Positions 42,521 through 51,301 of a stretch of DNA of 64,000 nucleotides are shown one piece after another. Numbering within the stretch: position 1 is the first letter of the stretch; every line of letters begins with the position of its first letter. Made by a program: the position numbers and the translations under genes. Source of the stretch: Pseudokineococcus lusitanus (lineage in GTDB: Bacteria; Actinomycetota; Actinomycetes; Actinomycetales; Quadrisphaeraceae); the NCBI RefSeq assembly GCF_003751265.1, contig NZ_RJKN01000001.1:647741-711740 (forward strand), written 5' to 3'. The notes under the pieces are model-generated. The model did no database searches. It was not told the DNA's origin and saw nothing but the letters and a program-made list of their open reading frames with translations.

Positions 42521-45500
42521 TCAGCCGAGCCCGACGACCGTCCCGACGGCGTGGCCCACCTGGGCCTGCCCGCGGTTGAGGTCGAGGCCGGCGGGCCGGG
42601 TGGCGACCACGTCGCCGTCGGCGTCGAGGAACGACACCGTGGTGCCCTCCACGCGGACGGTCAGGGTGGTGCCCGCCGCCGTCGTGAGCGTGCGCCCGTC
42701 GGCGCGCAGGACGCGCTCCGACGTCAGCGTGGTGCCGGGCACGACGTGGCCGAGGAGGACCTGCTCCAGCAGCTCGACGCGGACCTGCGACCGGGAGCGG
42801 AGCACGTCCGCGGCCCTCACCTCGTTGCGGAGGTCACGGCCGGCGACCTCCTCGAGCGCCGCCGTGAAGGCGGTGTCGTCCGGCATGAGCACCGTCGCCC
42901 GCCGGCCCGGGTCCGCCAGCACCGCCACCGGGGAGCCCGGTCGCTGACGCAGGACCCGCTCGACCGCGACCCGCAGGAGGTCGAAGTCGTCACCGTCCGC
43001 GCGGCGCAGCTCCGGTCCGGAGCGGTCCTGCCGCAGCAGGTCCAGGGCCGCGACGTCCGTCGCGACGTCCGGCTCGGGGTCCGGCTCCGGCTCGGGACCG
43101 GGACCCTCCGCCACCGGCTCGCCGGACAGCGGCGAGAACGTCAGGCGGTCGAGCACCGGGGCCAGCTCGGGGCGCAGGTACAGGCCCGGCCACAGGTCCT
43201 CGATGTAGGTCTCGCCGTCCCAGTTCGGCTGCTCCTCCGAGGAGAAGGTCACCGTGTTCGTCCCGGCCTCGAGGTCGAGGACCACCGTCCGCTCGAAGAA
43301 CTGGTTCTCGTGGAAGGACGGCACGAACCACTCGCGCTGCGGCGCACCGCCGTTGACGGCGATGTCGGCGAAGCGCCCCATGGGGTTGGGGTTGTAGTGC
43401 GTCGCCGGGACCTGCTCCGGGTTGGAGAACCGGACGGCCACCGCGTGCGGCCCGGCCTCGGCGGCCTCGACCTGCACGCTCAGCGTGCTCCTGTTGCCCG
43501 GGGCGCCACCGATGCCGTCGACGGCGCGGCCGCCCTCGGCCAGGCCGAGCTCGACGACGCGGGCGTCCCCGGCGAGGACGCCGTCCTCCGCCTGGACCAC
43601 CGTGGTGGGCAGCGCGTCGGCGTCCTCGGTGACCACGAGGCGGTCGAGGTGGAGCGGCGTGCCGCCCGTGCCCCGGACCGTGATCTTGTTGACACCGCCC
43701 GCGAGGGAGACGGGCAGGGTCGCCGTCCCCTCGACGGACCCGACGACCCGCTCGCCGAGGAGGACGTCGGCCGCGCCCGTCCCGGCGACGTCGACCGTCA
43801 CCGACGCCGGGCCGTCGACCGCGCCGTAGGCCCAGAAGACGGCCTCGTCGCCCTGCTCGAGCACGGCGGTGCCGGCGCCGGAGACCCGCGCGTCCGGGGC
43901 GCCCGCGGGCGCCGCGTAGGACGGCACCGCACCGTCCAGCTCGGCCAGCTCGGCCTCGTACACCGACGAGCCGGCCGAGGGCGTCGGCTTCTGCAGCACG
44001 ATGCGGTCGACGATGGCGTCGCCGCGGGTGGCGCCGGTCCCGTCGAGGCTGCGGGCCGCGAGCGAGATGGTGTGCCGACCGGCCGTCAGCTCGACGGTCG
44101 TGTCGGCGTGGTCCCAGACCACCCACTTGTACGACAGCGGCAGGAAGATCTCCTGCTCGGCCGCGCCGTCGACGCGGACGAAGACGTTCGTCGGGCCGTC
44201 CTCGCGCACCCGCTCGAACGTGTTGAGCGTGCTCGCGAAGACCTGCAGGTCGTACGTGCCGTCCTCGGGGACGTCGACGGTGAAGTCCATGACGCCGTCC
44301 GAGCCGGTGCGCAGGCCGCCCACGTCGCGCCCGCCCGAGGTGTAGAAGCCGCCCTGGTTGGTCGGGCTGCCCTCCGGGCCGTTGACGGTGAAGCCGGCCC
44401 CGGTGGTCCGGGCGTCCTCGGCCTCGTAGCTGCCCTCGAAGGAGAGCGGCTGCTCGGCGGTGGTCTCGCCGACGCCGGCGGGCGTGACGACGACCTCGTA
44501 GGCAGACGCCTCGTCGAGCTCGGGCAGGTCGGCGCCGCCGAAGTCGAGCCCGACGGCGCCGTCGACGACCGGGACGACGAGCTCGGCGAGGTGGCGCGGC
44601 TGCGGCGAGTTGCCCAGCTGGCCGGTCCAGGGGATCTCGCGGACGGTGACGCGCACCTCGTCGCCCATGACGTCGGCAGGCACGTCGCTCACCTGCACGT
44701 ACGAGGGGCCGTCGGCGCCGCCGAGGATCGCCCGGACGGTCCGCCGCTCCTCGTCCAGCGTGGCGACGCCCTGGTGGGTGTAGCTCTGCCCGGGCGACGG
44801 CGGGGTGACCGCGACCGTGTCACCGGTCATGCGGGAGTAGGCGTTGTACAGCCACCACTGCCCGTTGCCGCGGTTGCTCTGCACCGCGGAGTCGGACAGG
44901 TTCCCGTTGATGTTCCAGAAGGCGATCATCGCCTGGACCTTCGACTCCTCGATCGCCGAGATCCACTGGATCATCTGGCCCGGCACCGAGGTGTGGTAGT
45001 TGAAGGCGTACTCGTTGATGTTGATGGGCGTCTTGACACCGTCGTAGGCCGTCCCGGCGTGGACCTCCCGCTCCCACGCGCGGTAGCGCGCGACGGAGCT
45101 GCGCACCGTGGCGGGGTCGGACAGCTCGTGCCACGTGATGACGTCCGGCGCGGTGCCGGCCTCGACCGTGTGCTCGAGGAAGCCGCGGTTCTGGCCGAAG
45201 AGGATGCTCGTGCCGGGACCGGCGATCCGCACCCCGGGCAGCTTCTCGGTGATGAGGGCGTGCGCGCGGTCCCAGGCGGCGAAGAAGTCCGTGGGGTCGT
45301 CCAACCAGGAGGTGCGGTCGTAGGACCACTCCCCCGTGCCGAACATGTTGCCCTCGGGCTCGTTGAAGGGCTCGATCACGACGTTCTCGAGCAGCGCCGG
45401 GTCCAGCGCGGCGATCTCGTCGAGCTTGTCGGCCATGACCGTGAAGTAGCCCTCGAGCTTCTCCTCGGGGGTGTCACCCGGCCACTGGTACGGGAAGCCC

Positions 45501-46771
45501 CGGTAGAAGTCCGTCGTGCGGACGTAGATGTCGCCGTCGGTGGTGCGCGCCAGCTGCGGCAGCACCTCGAGCGCGTCGGAGCCCGGGTGCTGGGCCCCGT
45601 CCTGGGCCTTCGTGGCCACGGTCTGCACGCCCATGCCCTCGATGAGCTCGTCCGTCGGCATGCCGTCGGCGTAGAGGCCGTAGAGCAGGCCCGAGGCGCC
45701 GCCGGTGAACTCCCCGGTCGTCTCCCCGAGGTCGATCTCGAGCTGGCCCTCGCGCACCACCGTGACGGTCGCCGTGACGGCGGTGCCGTCCGCGTCGCCG
45801 CGCACGGCGAAGGAGCCCGCCTGCGCGTAGCGGTCGGCGGGGACGGCCTCCCAGACGACGTCGACGGGCCGGGCGTACCCGTCGGAGAAGGCCGCCGGGA
45901 GGGTGGCCGGCAGGGCCGGGGCCGTCCCGATCACCGTGCGCAGGTCCAGGGACGCCTGCGCCAGGTCACCGCGCGTGGGCACCTCACCGGGCACCAGCTC
46001 GGCCACCTGCTCGTCGGACAGCGCCGCGTGGAAGACCTGGAAGTCGTCCACCGCGCCGCGGAAGAGCGGGTCGGCGTAGAAGGACCGGCCGATGTATCCG
46101 CCGGTCGTCCCGGTGCCCTGCCGGAGGTCCGCGGCCGTGACGGTCGTCGGCGTGCTCCCGACCTCGGCCCCGTCGAGGTAGGTCGTCAGGCGGTCGGCCG
46201 TCGTGTCGAGGACGGTCGTCACGGTGACCCAGCGCTCGGCGGGCAGCGCGGCGCTGCCGGTGACCCGGTCCTCGGTGGGCCCGCCCGTCGTCGTGACGGC
46301 CGACCGCAGGAGCGAGGCGTCGTTGGAGGGGGTCGTGAAGAGGTAGCGGGAGCCACCGGCCCCCAGGGCGCTCGTCCACTGCCAGGCGCCGCCGGTGCCG
46401 TCCCAGCGCACGCGCTGGGAGACCGTGACGTCGGTGGCGCCCTCCAGCACGGACGCCGGGAGGGCCACGTGGGCACCGGCCGAGGCCGCACCCCCCGGCA
46501 GCCCCAGGGCCTGCCCCTCCACGCCGGCCACGCTCGTGGCCGTGCCCGGGTTGGCCAGCGTGCCGTCACGGCCGGCACCGCTGACGTCGCGGACCGTCGC
46601 GCCCGGTGCGTCGTCGAAGGTGTAGTGGACCGCGGGCGTCGGCAGCTCGGCCGCCGCGGCGGCCGGGAGGGCGACGAAGGAGCTCGCCAGGAGCCCTCCC
46701 GCCGCGGTGGTGACGGCGGCGGCCCTCGTGACGGAGGACCCCCTGCCGCGTCGATCGGGGTGCAGCCTCAT
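42521..46771 (-). CDS. Secreted multidomain glycosidase (LamG, GH-A-type catalytic domain, CBMs, FAS1)
   Basis: Exported 1416-residue carbohydrate-active protein. Signal peptide at 1-38 (AAVTTAAGGLLASSFVALPA, then AAAAEL). A LamG/concanavalin-like domain covers about 42-235, and a bacterial Ig-like domain about 250-345. A (beta/alpha)8 catalytic domain of clan GH-A type covers about 350-665, with probable acid/base Glu471 in NEPEGNMFG and nucleophile Glu587 in ININEYAF. Then come CBM6/35-like modules at about 775-935, 937-1050 and 1057-1210 (YEAEDARTTG, YEAELAELDG, QAEDGVLAGD), a Pro/Glu linker (PGPEPEPDPEPD), and a C-terminal fasciclin domain about 1255-1416 (ATVLMPDDTAFTAAL, LLGHVVPGTTL). 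The GH family number was not assigned. ATG 46771; two LacI operators lie upstream. Confidence 0.85.
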   Translation of the reverse strand: MRLHPDRRGRGSSVTRAAAVTTAAGGLLASSFVALPAAAAAELPTPAVHYTFDDAPGATVRDVSGAGRDGTLANPGTATSVAGVEGQALGLPGGAASAGAHVALPASVLEGATDVTVSQRVRWDGTGGAWQWTSALGAGGSRYLFTTPSNDASLLRSAVTTTGGPTEDRVTGSAALPAERWVTVTTVLDTTADRLTTYLDGAEVGSTPTTVTAADLRQGTGTTGGYIGRSFYADPLFRGAVDDFQVFHAALSDEQVAELVPGEVPTRGDLAQASLDLRTVIGTAPALPATLPAAFSDGYARPVDVVWEAVPADRYAQAGSFAVRGDADGTAVTATVTVVREGQLEIDLGETTGEFTGGASGLLYGLYADGMPTDELIEGMGVQTVATKAQDGAQHPGSDALEVLPQLARTTDGDIYVRTTDFYRGFPYQWPGDTPEEKLEGYFTVMADKLDEIAALDPALLENVVIEPFNEPEGNMFGTGEWSYDRTSWLDDPTDFFAAWDRAHALITEKLPGVRIAGPGTSILFGQNRGFLEHTVEAGTAPDVITWHELSDPATVRSSVARYRAWEREVHAGTAYDGVKTPININEYAFNYHTSVPGQMIQWISAIEESKVQAMIAFWNINGNLSDSAVQSNRGNGQWWLYNAYSRMTGDTVAVTPPSPGQSYTHQGVATLDEERRTVRAILGGADGPSYVQVSDVPADVMGDEVRVTVREIPWTGQLGNSPQPRHLAELVVPVVDGAVGLDFGGADLPELDEASAYEVVVTPAGVGETTAEQPLSFEGSYEAEDARTTGAGFTVNGPEGSPTNQGGFYTSGGRDVGGLRTGSDGVMDFTVDVPEDGTYDLQVFASTLNTFERVREDGPTNVFVRVDGAAEQEIFLPLSYKWVVWDHADTTVELTAGRHTISLAARSLDGTGATRGDAIVDRIVLQKPTPSAGSSVYEAELAELDGAVPSYAAPAGAPDARVSGAGTAVLEQGDEAVFWAYGAVDGPASVTVDVAGTGAADVLLGERVVGSVEGTATLPVSLAGGVNKITVRGTGGTPLHLDRLVVTEDADALPTTVVQAEDGVLAGDARVVELGLAEGGRAVDGIGGAPGNRSTLSVQVEAAEAGPHAVAVRFSNPEQVPATHYNPNPMGRFADIAVNGGAPQREWFVPSFHENQFFERTVVLDLEAGTNTVTFSSEEQPNWDGETYIEDLWPGLYLRPELAPVLDRLTFSPLSGEPVAEGPGPEPEPDPEPDVATDVAALDLLRQDRSGPELRRADGDDFDLLRVAVERVLRQRPGSPVAVLADPGRRATVLMPDDTAFTAALEEVAGRDLRNEVRAADVLRSRSQVRVELLEQVLLGHVVPGTTLTSERVLRADGRTLTTAAGTTLTVRVEGTTVSFLDADGDVVATRPAGLDLNRGQAQVGHAVGTVVGLG

Positions 46772-46860
46772 CGCTTCCCTCTCCGGTCGGCCGTGACGGC
46801 ACCGGGTGGTCCGGGCCGTCCGGGCCTGCACGACGTCGTCGCAGGCCCTTCCCCGAATCA

Positions 46861-46874
46861 TCGAACCGGTTCGA
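46861..46874. promoter_or_regulatory. LacI-family operator O3
   Basis: TCGAACCGGTTCGA, a perfect 14-base palindrome, about 90 bases before the glycosidase ATG and downstream of its predicted -10. Confidence 0.87.
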
Positions 46875-46920
46875 CACGACGATGCGCCGTCACGGATCGG
46901 GCAGATCGGGGAGGAGCGCG

Positions 46921-46950
46921 ACATTGCCCCACGCCGCGGCGGCTCGTCAA
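46921..46950 (-). promoter_or_regulatory. Predicted promoter of the secreted glycosidase gene
   Basis: Minus strand TTGACG (46945-46950), 18 bases, then CAATGT (46921-46926). Same -35 hexamer and spacing as the lacI promoter, with operators O3 and O4 on either side, 109 bases apart. Confidence 0.5.
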
Positions 46951-46968
46951 GGACATCGCCGCACCGAC

Positions 46969-46983
46969 GTCGAACCGGTTCGG
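46969..46983. promoter_or_regulatory. LacI-family operator O4
   Basis: GTCGAACCGGTTCGG with core CGAACCGGTTCG at 46971-46982, just upstream of the glycosidase -35. Confidence 0.85.
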
Positions 46984-47017
46984 TGATGTCCACCACGCCG
47001 CACGTCTGTCGACCGCG

Positions 47018-47055
47018 CGCGCAGGGCCCGGACCGAGCGGTCCGGGCCCTGCGCG
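47018..47055. terminator. 17-bp perfect hairpin after the betaine-type ABC operon
   Basis: Arms 47018-47034 and 47039-47055 around GAGC, 14 bases past the permease stop at 47069. It also insulates the ABC operon from the glycosidase promoter. Confidence 0.78.
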
Positions 47056-47068
47056 GCGTGGCGGCGTC

Positions 47069-48007
47069 TCAGCCCGCCGCGCGGGCGCGTGCGGCCACCG
47101 GCGCCGCGCCCGCGGGAGGACGCGCGCCCTCCTGCGGCGACGGGGGGACGGCCGCCCGGCGCCGCCGCAGCACCCGCTGCAGGGCGGTCGGCCGGCCGAA
47201 GCCCGCCGTCAGCCGGTCCAGGAGCACGGCGAGGAGGACGACGGCCAGCCCGCCCTCGACCCCGGCCGCGACGTCGAGCTGTGTCACCGCCCGCACCACG
47301 ACGGCGCCGAGCCCGCCGGCGCCCAGCAGCCCGGCGGTGACGACCATCGAGAGCGCCAGCATGATGACCTGGTTGACGCCCGCCATGATCGAGGGGAGCG
47401 CCAGCGGCAGCTGCACCTCCCGGAGCACCTGACCGCGCCGTGCCCCGAAGGCGCGCGCGGCCTCCACGACCTCGCGGTCGACCTGGCGGATGCCCAGCTC
47501 GGTCAGCCGGACCCCCGGCGGCACCGCGAAGAGGACGGTCGCCACGACCCCGGGCACGACCCCGACGCCGAAGAAGAAGACGGCCGGGATGAGGTACACG
47601 AAGACCGGCGTGGTCTGCAGGAGGTCGAGGACCGGCCGCAGGGCCAGGCCGACCGCCCGGTGCTGGGCGGCCAGCACGCCCAGCGGGACGGCGACGGCCG
47701 TGGCGACGGCGGCCGCCACGAGGACGAGCCCGAGGGTCTCCATGGTCGCGACCCACAGCCCGAGGGACAGGACGAGGCCGAGGGCGACGAGGGTGTACGC
47801 CGCCAGCCGTGGGCCGCGCACGGCGAGGGCGGCGAGCGTGAGCAGGACCAGCCACACCACCGGGGGCGGCGACGCGAGCGCCTCCGTCAGGGCCCCGACG
47901 ACGAGGCCCAGCACCACGGAGACGGCGTCGAAGAGCCCCGGCGCGCCGGCGAGCAGCCGGTCGACCAGGGAGGAGACCACCTCCCCGACCGGGACGTGCG
48001 GGATCAC
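47069..48007 (-). CDS. Glycine-betaine/quaternary-amine ABC permease (ProW/OpuAB type)
   Basis: Membrane permease of 312 residues with about seven hydrophobic segments (LVLLTLAALAVRGPRLAAYT, then YTLVALGLVLSLGLWVATME, VYLIPAVFFFGVGVVPGVVA). The ProW-type EAA loop reads EVVEAARAFGARRGQVLREV followed by QLPLALPSIMAGVNQ, with the typical MLALSMVVTAGLLGAGGLG after it. It ends in an Arg/Pro/Ala-rich tail. The GTG start overlaps the ATPase stop (GTGA), so the genes are coupled. Last gene of the operon. Confidence 0.9.
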   Translation of the reverse strand: MIPHVPVGEVVSSLVDRLLAGAPGLFDAVSVVLGLVVGALTEALASPPPVVWLVLLTLAALAVRGPRLAAYTLVALGLVLSLGLWVATMETLGLVLVAAAVATAVAVPLGVLAAQHRAVGLALRPVLDLLQTTPVFVYLIPAVFFFGVGVVPGVVATVLFAVPPGVRLTELGIRQVDREVVEAARAFGARRGQVLREVQLPLALPSIMAGVNQVIMLALSMVVTAGLLGAGGLGAVVVRAVTQLDVAAGVEGGLAVVLLAVLLDRLTAGFGRPTALQRVLRRRRAAVPPSPQEGARPPAGAAPVAARARAAG

Positions 48008-49209
48008 GCGACCCTGCCCGCGGGGCGCGCCGCCGACAGTGCGTCGAGGACGGCGGCCCGGGGCACGACCCCCAGCAGCCGCCCCTCGGCGTCCACCACC
48101 CCGAGCGGCACGGCGTGCCGGCCGACGAGGTGGACGAAGTCCACGACCGGGCGGTCCGCCGCGACGGTGACGTGGTCGTCGACGAGCTCGGCCCGGCCGA
48201 CCGGCCGGCCCTCCCGGGCCGCGCGGACGAGGAGGTCGTCCCGGGCCACGCCGAGCACGCGCCCGTGGTCGTCGAGGACGTAGGCGCTGGTGGCCTCGGT
48301 CGCGCCGAGGGCGCGGAGGACGTCGCCGGGCGCGTCCCCGAGCCGGGCGGTGAGCCGCGGCTCGCGCACGAGGTCGCCGGCCGTGAGCACCCGCGTCCGG
48401 TCGACCCCGGCGGTGAAGTCCGCGACGTAGGCGTCGGCGGGGGCGGCGACGAGCTCGGGCCCGGTGCCCAGCTGCACCGTCCGGCCGTCCTTGAGCAGGA
48501 GGACCCGGTCCCCCAGCCGCACGGCCTCGTCGATGTCGTGCGTGATGAAGACGATCGTCTTGGACAGCTCGCGCTGCAGGCCCTCGAGCAGCGCCTGCAT
48601 GTCGCGCCGCACGATGGGGTCGAGCGCCGAGAAGGGCTCGTCCATGAGGAGCACCTCGGAGTCCGCCGCGAGCGCCCGGGCCAGCCCGACGCGCTGGCGC
48701 ATCCCCCCCGACAGCTCGGCCGGCAGGGCGTCCGCCCGGTCGAGGAGGCCGACGGTCTCCAGCGCCCGGTCGGCGCGCTCGCGCCGCTCGGCCGCCCCGA
48801 CCCCGCGGACGGCGAGCGCGTAGCCGGCGTTGTCGCGCACCGACCGGTGCGGGAAGAGGGCGAAGTGCTGGAACACCATGCTCATGCGCTCGTTGCGCAC
48901 GCGCCGCAGCTCCGCGTCGTCGAGCGCCCGCAGGTCCCTGCCGTCGAGCTCGACCGTCCCCGCGCTCGGCTCGACGAGCCGGTTGAGCAGCCGGACCAGC
49001 GTCGACTTGCCGGAGCCCGACAGCCCCATGACGACGAAGAGCTCGCCGCGGGCGACCGTGAGGTCGACGTCGTGGACGGCGAGCGTCGCCCCCGTCCGCC
49101 GGTGGACCTCGTCGCGCCCGAGCCCCTCGTCGGCCAGGCGCAGGGCCTCCTGCTCCCGGTCGCCGAAGACCTTCGTCAGGCCGGTGACGCGCAGGACGGG
49201 GTCCGCCAC
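48004..49209 (-). CDS. Glycine-betaine/proline ABC ATPase with CBS domains (ProV/OpuAA type)
   Basis: Nucleotide-binding subunit of 401 residues. N-terminal LTKVFGDREQEALRLADEGL is the ProV hallmark; Walker A GLSGSGKST is at 62-70, signature LSGGMRQRVGLARALA, Walker B LLMDEPFSALDP and H-loop ITHDIDEA. The C-terminal third holds two CBS motifs (EATSAYVLDDHGRVLGVARD and PLGVVDAEGRLLGVVPRA), which in OpuA sense ionic strength. GTG start one base after the lipoprotein stop. Confidence 0.94.
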   Translation of the reverse strand: MADPVLRVTGLTKVFGDREQEALRLADEGLGRDEVHRRTGATLAVHDVDLTVARGELFVVMGLSGSGKSTLVRLLNRLVEPSAGTVELDGRDLRALDDAELRRVRNERMSMVFQHFALFPHRSVRDNAGYALAVRGVGAAERRERADRALETVGLLDRADALPAELSGGMRQRVGLARALAADSEVLLMDEPFSALDPIVRRDMQALLEGLQRELSKTIVFITHDIDEAVRLGDRVLLLKDGRTVQLGTGPELVAAPADAYVADFTAGVDRTRVLTAGDLVREPRLTARLGDAPGDVLRALGATEATSAYVLDDHGRVLGVARDDLLVRAAREGRPVGRAELVDDHVTVAADRPVVDFVHLVGRHAVPLGVVDAEGRLLGVVPRAAVLDALSAARPAGRVA

Positions 49210-49210
49210 G

Positions 49211-50170
49211 TCAGCCGACCCACCCGTCGACCTCGTCCGCGTGCGCGTCGACCCAGTCGCGCGCCACGACGTCGACCTCCTCGCCGTCGACGTCGACCCG
49301 CTTCTGCATCTCCTCCATCTCCGGGACGGAGATCCGGAGCTCCGCGAGGAGCTCGACGAAGGCGGGCGCCTGCTCCCGCAGGTCGTCGCTCGCCGCCACG
49401 TTGGCGCTGTAGGACGGCATGGCGCAGGCGCCGTCGCCGTCCTCGGCGAGACACCCGTCGCTGTAGGGGGTCGGCTCCTCGAGCTGGACCATCTCGTGCT
49501 CCGCGAAGACGGCGTGCGGGTGGTACAGGTACAGGACGATCGGCTCCTCGCGGCTGTAGCTCGTGCCGAGCTGCGCCAGCTCGGCGGCCTCGCTGGAGAC
49601 GACGTGCTCCAGCGGGACGCCGTACCCCTCGAGCCGCTTCGCGTTCTGCTCCGTCGTGATGTAGCCGGGGTCGGCGTCGTAGAACTTGCCGTCCAGCTGC
49701 TCCGCGTAGTCGCCGAGCTGCGTGACGCTCGTGAGGCCCTCGAGAGGCCCGCCCGGCGCCACGGCGTAGGCGGGCACGAACCAGCCCTGCGACGCGTCGC
49801 CGTACGTCTCCGACACGACGTCGACGCGGTCGGCGGCCTGCGCCGCGAGGTCGGCCTGGTTGGGCAGCGCCACCTCGGTCAGCAGGTCGAGGTCCCCGCG
49901 CTGCGCACCCGCCCACGCCGCGGCCGGGTCGAGCTGGGTGGTCTCGATCGACGCGACGCCGAGGTCGGGGTGGTCGGCGGCGATCGCGGCGAGGATGCCG
50001 TTGGTGAGGCCGGCGGCCGTCCAGCTGAACTGCGCGGCGCGGACGGTGACGCCCTCGGCGTCGCCGCCCCCCGCCCCGGGCTGCTGGCTCGTGCAGCCGG
50101 CCGCGGCGACGACGAGGACGGCCGCGAGGGCGGCGGTACGGGCCGGCGTGCGGCGGGTCGTGCGGTGCAT
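49211..50170 (-). CDS. Glycine-betaine-type ABC substrate-binding lipoprotein (OpuAC family)
   Basis: A 319-residue lipoprotein with signal peptide TAALAAVLVVAAAGCTSQQP (lipobox AAAGC) and an OpuAC fold: VRAAQFSWTAAGLTNGILAA, YGDASQGWFVPAYAVAPGGP, ASDDLREQAPAFVELLAELR and the closing VVARDWVDAHADEVDGWVG. Trp and Tyr residues that could form an aromatic cage for a quaternary ammonium group are frequent (FSW, GWFVPAY, YLYHPH). It heads the three-gene importer operon. Confidence 0.9.
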   Translation of the reverse strand: MHRTTRRTPARTAALAAVLVVAAAGCTSQQPGAGGGDAEGVTVRAAQFSWTAAGLTNGILAAIAADHPDLGVASIETTQLDPAAAWAGAQRGDLDLLTEVALPNQADLAAQAADRVDVVSETYGDASQGWFVPAYAVAPGGPLEGLTSVTQLGDYAEQLDGKFYDADPGYITTEQNAKRLEGYGVPLEHVVSSEAAELAQLGTSYSREEPIVLYLYHPHAVFAEHEMVQLEEPTPYSDGCLAEDGDGACAMPSYSANVAASDDLREQAPAFVELLAELRISVPEMEEMQKRVDVDGEEVDVVARDWVDAHADEVDGWVG

Positions 50171-50219
50171 GGGTCCTGCTCTCTCGGGTCGCCGGACCGG
50201 TCGGTCGCGGCGGGGCGGG

Positions 50220-50264
50220 CGCGCGTCGAGGCGCAGGCCCTCGGGGCCTGCGCCTCGACGCGCG
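50220..50264. terminator. 21-bp perfect hairpin between tauD-like gene and ABC operon
   Basis: Arms 50220-50240 and 50244-50264, loop TCG. It lies 41 bases past the dioxygenase stop and 50 before the lipoprotein start, separating the two transcripts. Confidence 0.8.
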
Positions 50265-50304
50265 GAGGTGCTGGGTGGGGCGGAGGGGGCCGGGGCCCGC
50301 CGGG

Positions 50305-51216
50305 TCAGGCCCGCGGGGGGCCGACCGGCACGTCGCCGCGGAGGGTGATGCGGTGCATGACGCGGCGCTGGTCGCCGTAGTCCCGGTTGGCGTAGTGCAC
50401 CGTCGAGCGGTTGTCCCACATGGCGACGTCGCCGACGGACCAGCGGTGCCGCACCAGGTGCTCGGGCTTGGTGATGTGGGCGTAGAAGAGGTCGAGGAGG
50501 TACCGGCTCTCGGCGTCCGAGACGCCCTCGAGGTGCGACACGAAGCCGGGGTTGACGAAGAGCCCCTTGCGGCCGGTCTCCGGGTGCACCCGGACGACCG
50601 GGTGCCGGGCCGGGACGAGCTCGCGGTACTCCTCGCCCTCCCACTGCGCGCGGGCCTCGCTCTGGGAGAGGTAGTAGCCGAACTCGCGGGTCCCGTCGTG
50701 GACGGCGACGAGCTCGTCGGCGAGCCGCTGCACGGGCGCGCTGAGGGAGCGGTAGGCCAGCTCCAGGTCGGCCCACTGCGTGTCGCCGCCGCTGGGGGGC
50801 AGGACGACGGCCCGCAGCACCGACCCCAGCGGCGGTCGTCGGACGAAGGTCACGTCCGTGTGCCAGACGTCGGCGAAGCCGCCCGTCGAGCTGTCGAGCG
50901 CGTAGATCTCCGGGTGCTCGTCGTCGACGCCGGGCACGACGGGGTGGGACTCGGTGACCTCGCCGAGCCGGCGGCCGAGCGCCACCTGGCTGTCCGGGTG
51001 GAGGTCGTGCTGCCCCGCGAAGAAGAGCACCTTGTGCTCGGCGAGGGCCGACCGGATCGCCCGCACCTCGGCGTCGGTGGCGTCGGCCAGGTCGACGCCG
51101 TGGACGCGCACGCCGATGGTCGGCCCCAGCCGCTCGAGCTCGAGCGCGTGGACGGCGGGCGGGGGCGCGACCGGAGGTGCGGCGGGGGCGGCAGGGGCGG
51201 CGTCGAGGAGGGTCAC
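50305..51216 (-). CDS. TauD/TfdA-family Fe(II)/2-oxoglutarate dioxygenase
   Basis: Non-haem iron oxygenase of 303 residues. The facial triad is visible: HTD in FADVWHTDVTF (His119, Asp121) and the distal His in NRSTVHYANRDYG (His274), with the 2-oxoglutarate Arg in the following QRRVMHRITL. The TauD N-terminus LGPTIGVRVHGVDLADATDA is present. The original family member oxidises taurine, but the neighbours are a betaine-type importer and a betaine-aldehyde-dehydrogenase-like gene, so a quaternary amine or sulfobetaine is as likely. GTG start at 51216 with GGAG; divergent from the dehydrogenase gene. Confidence 0.87.
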   Translation of the reverse strand: MTLLDAAPAAPAAPPVAPPPAVHALELERLGPTIGVRVHGVDLADATDAEVRAIRSALAEHKVLFFAGQHDLHPDSQVALGRRLGEVTESHPVVPGVDDEHPEIYALDSSTGGFADVWHTDVTFVRRPPLGSVLRAVVLPPSGGDTQWADLELAYRSLSAPVQRLADELVAVHDGTREFGYYLSQSEARAQWEGEEYRELVPARHPVVRVHPETGRKGLFVNPGFVSHLEGVSDAESRYLLDLFYAHITKPEHLVRHRWSVGDVAMWDNRSTVHYANRDYGDQRRVMHRITLRGDVPVGPPRA

Positions 51217-51301
51217 GCGGGGCTCCGAGGGGATGCGGGGGGCGGTGGCTCGGGCGGCGGCAGGCGTCGGACGAGTCCCCGGTCGGTTGTTCCTACATAC
51301 T

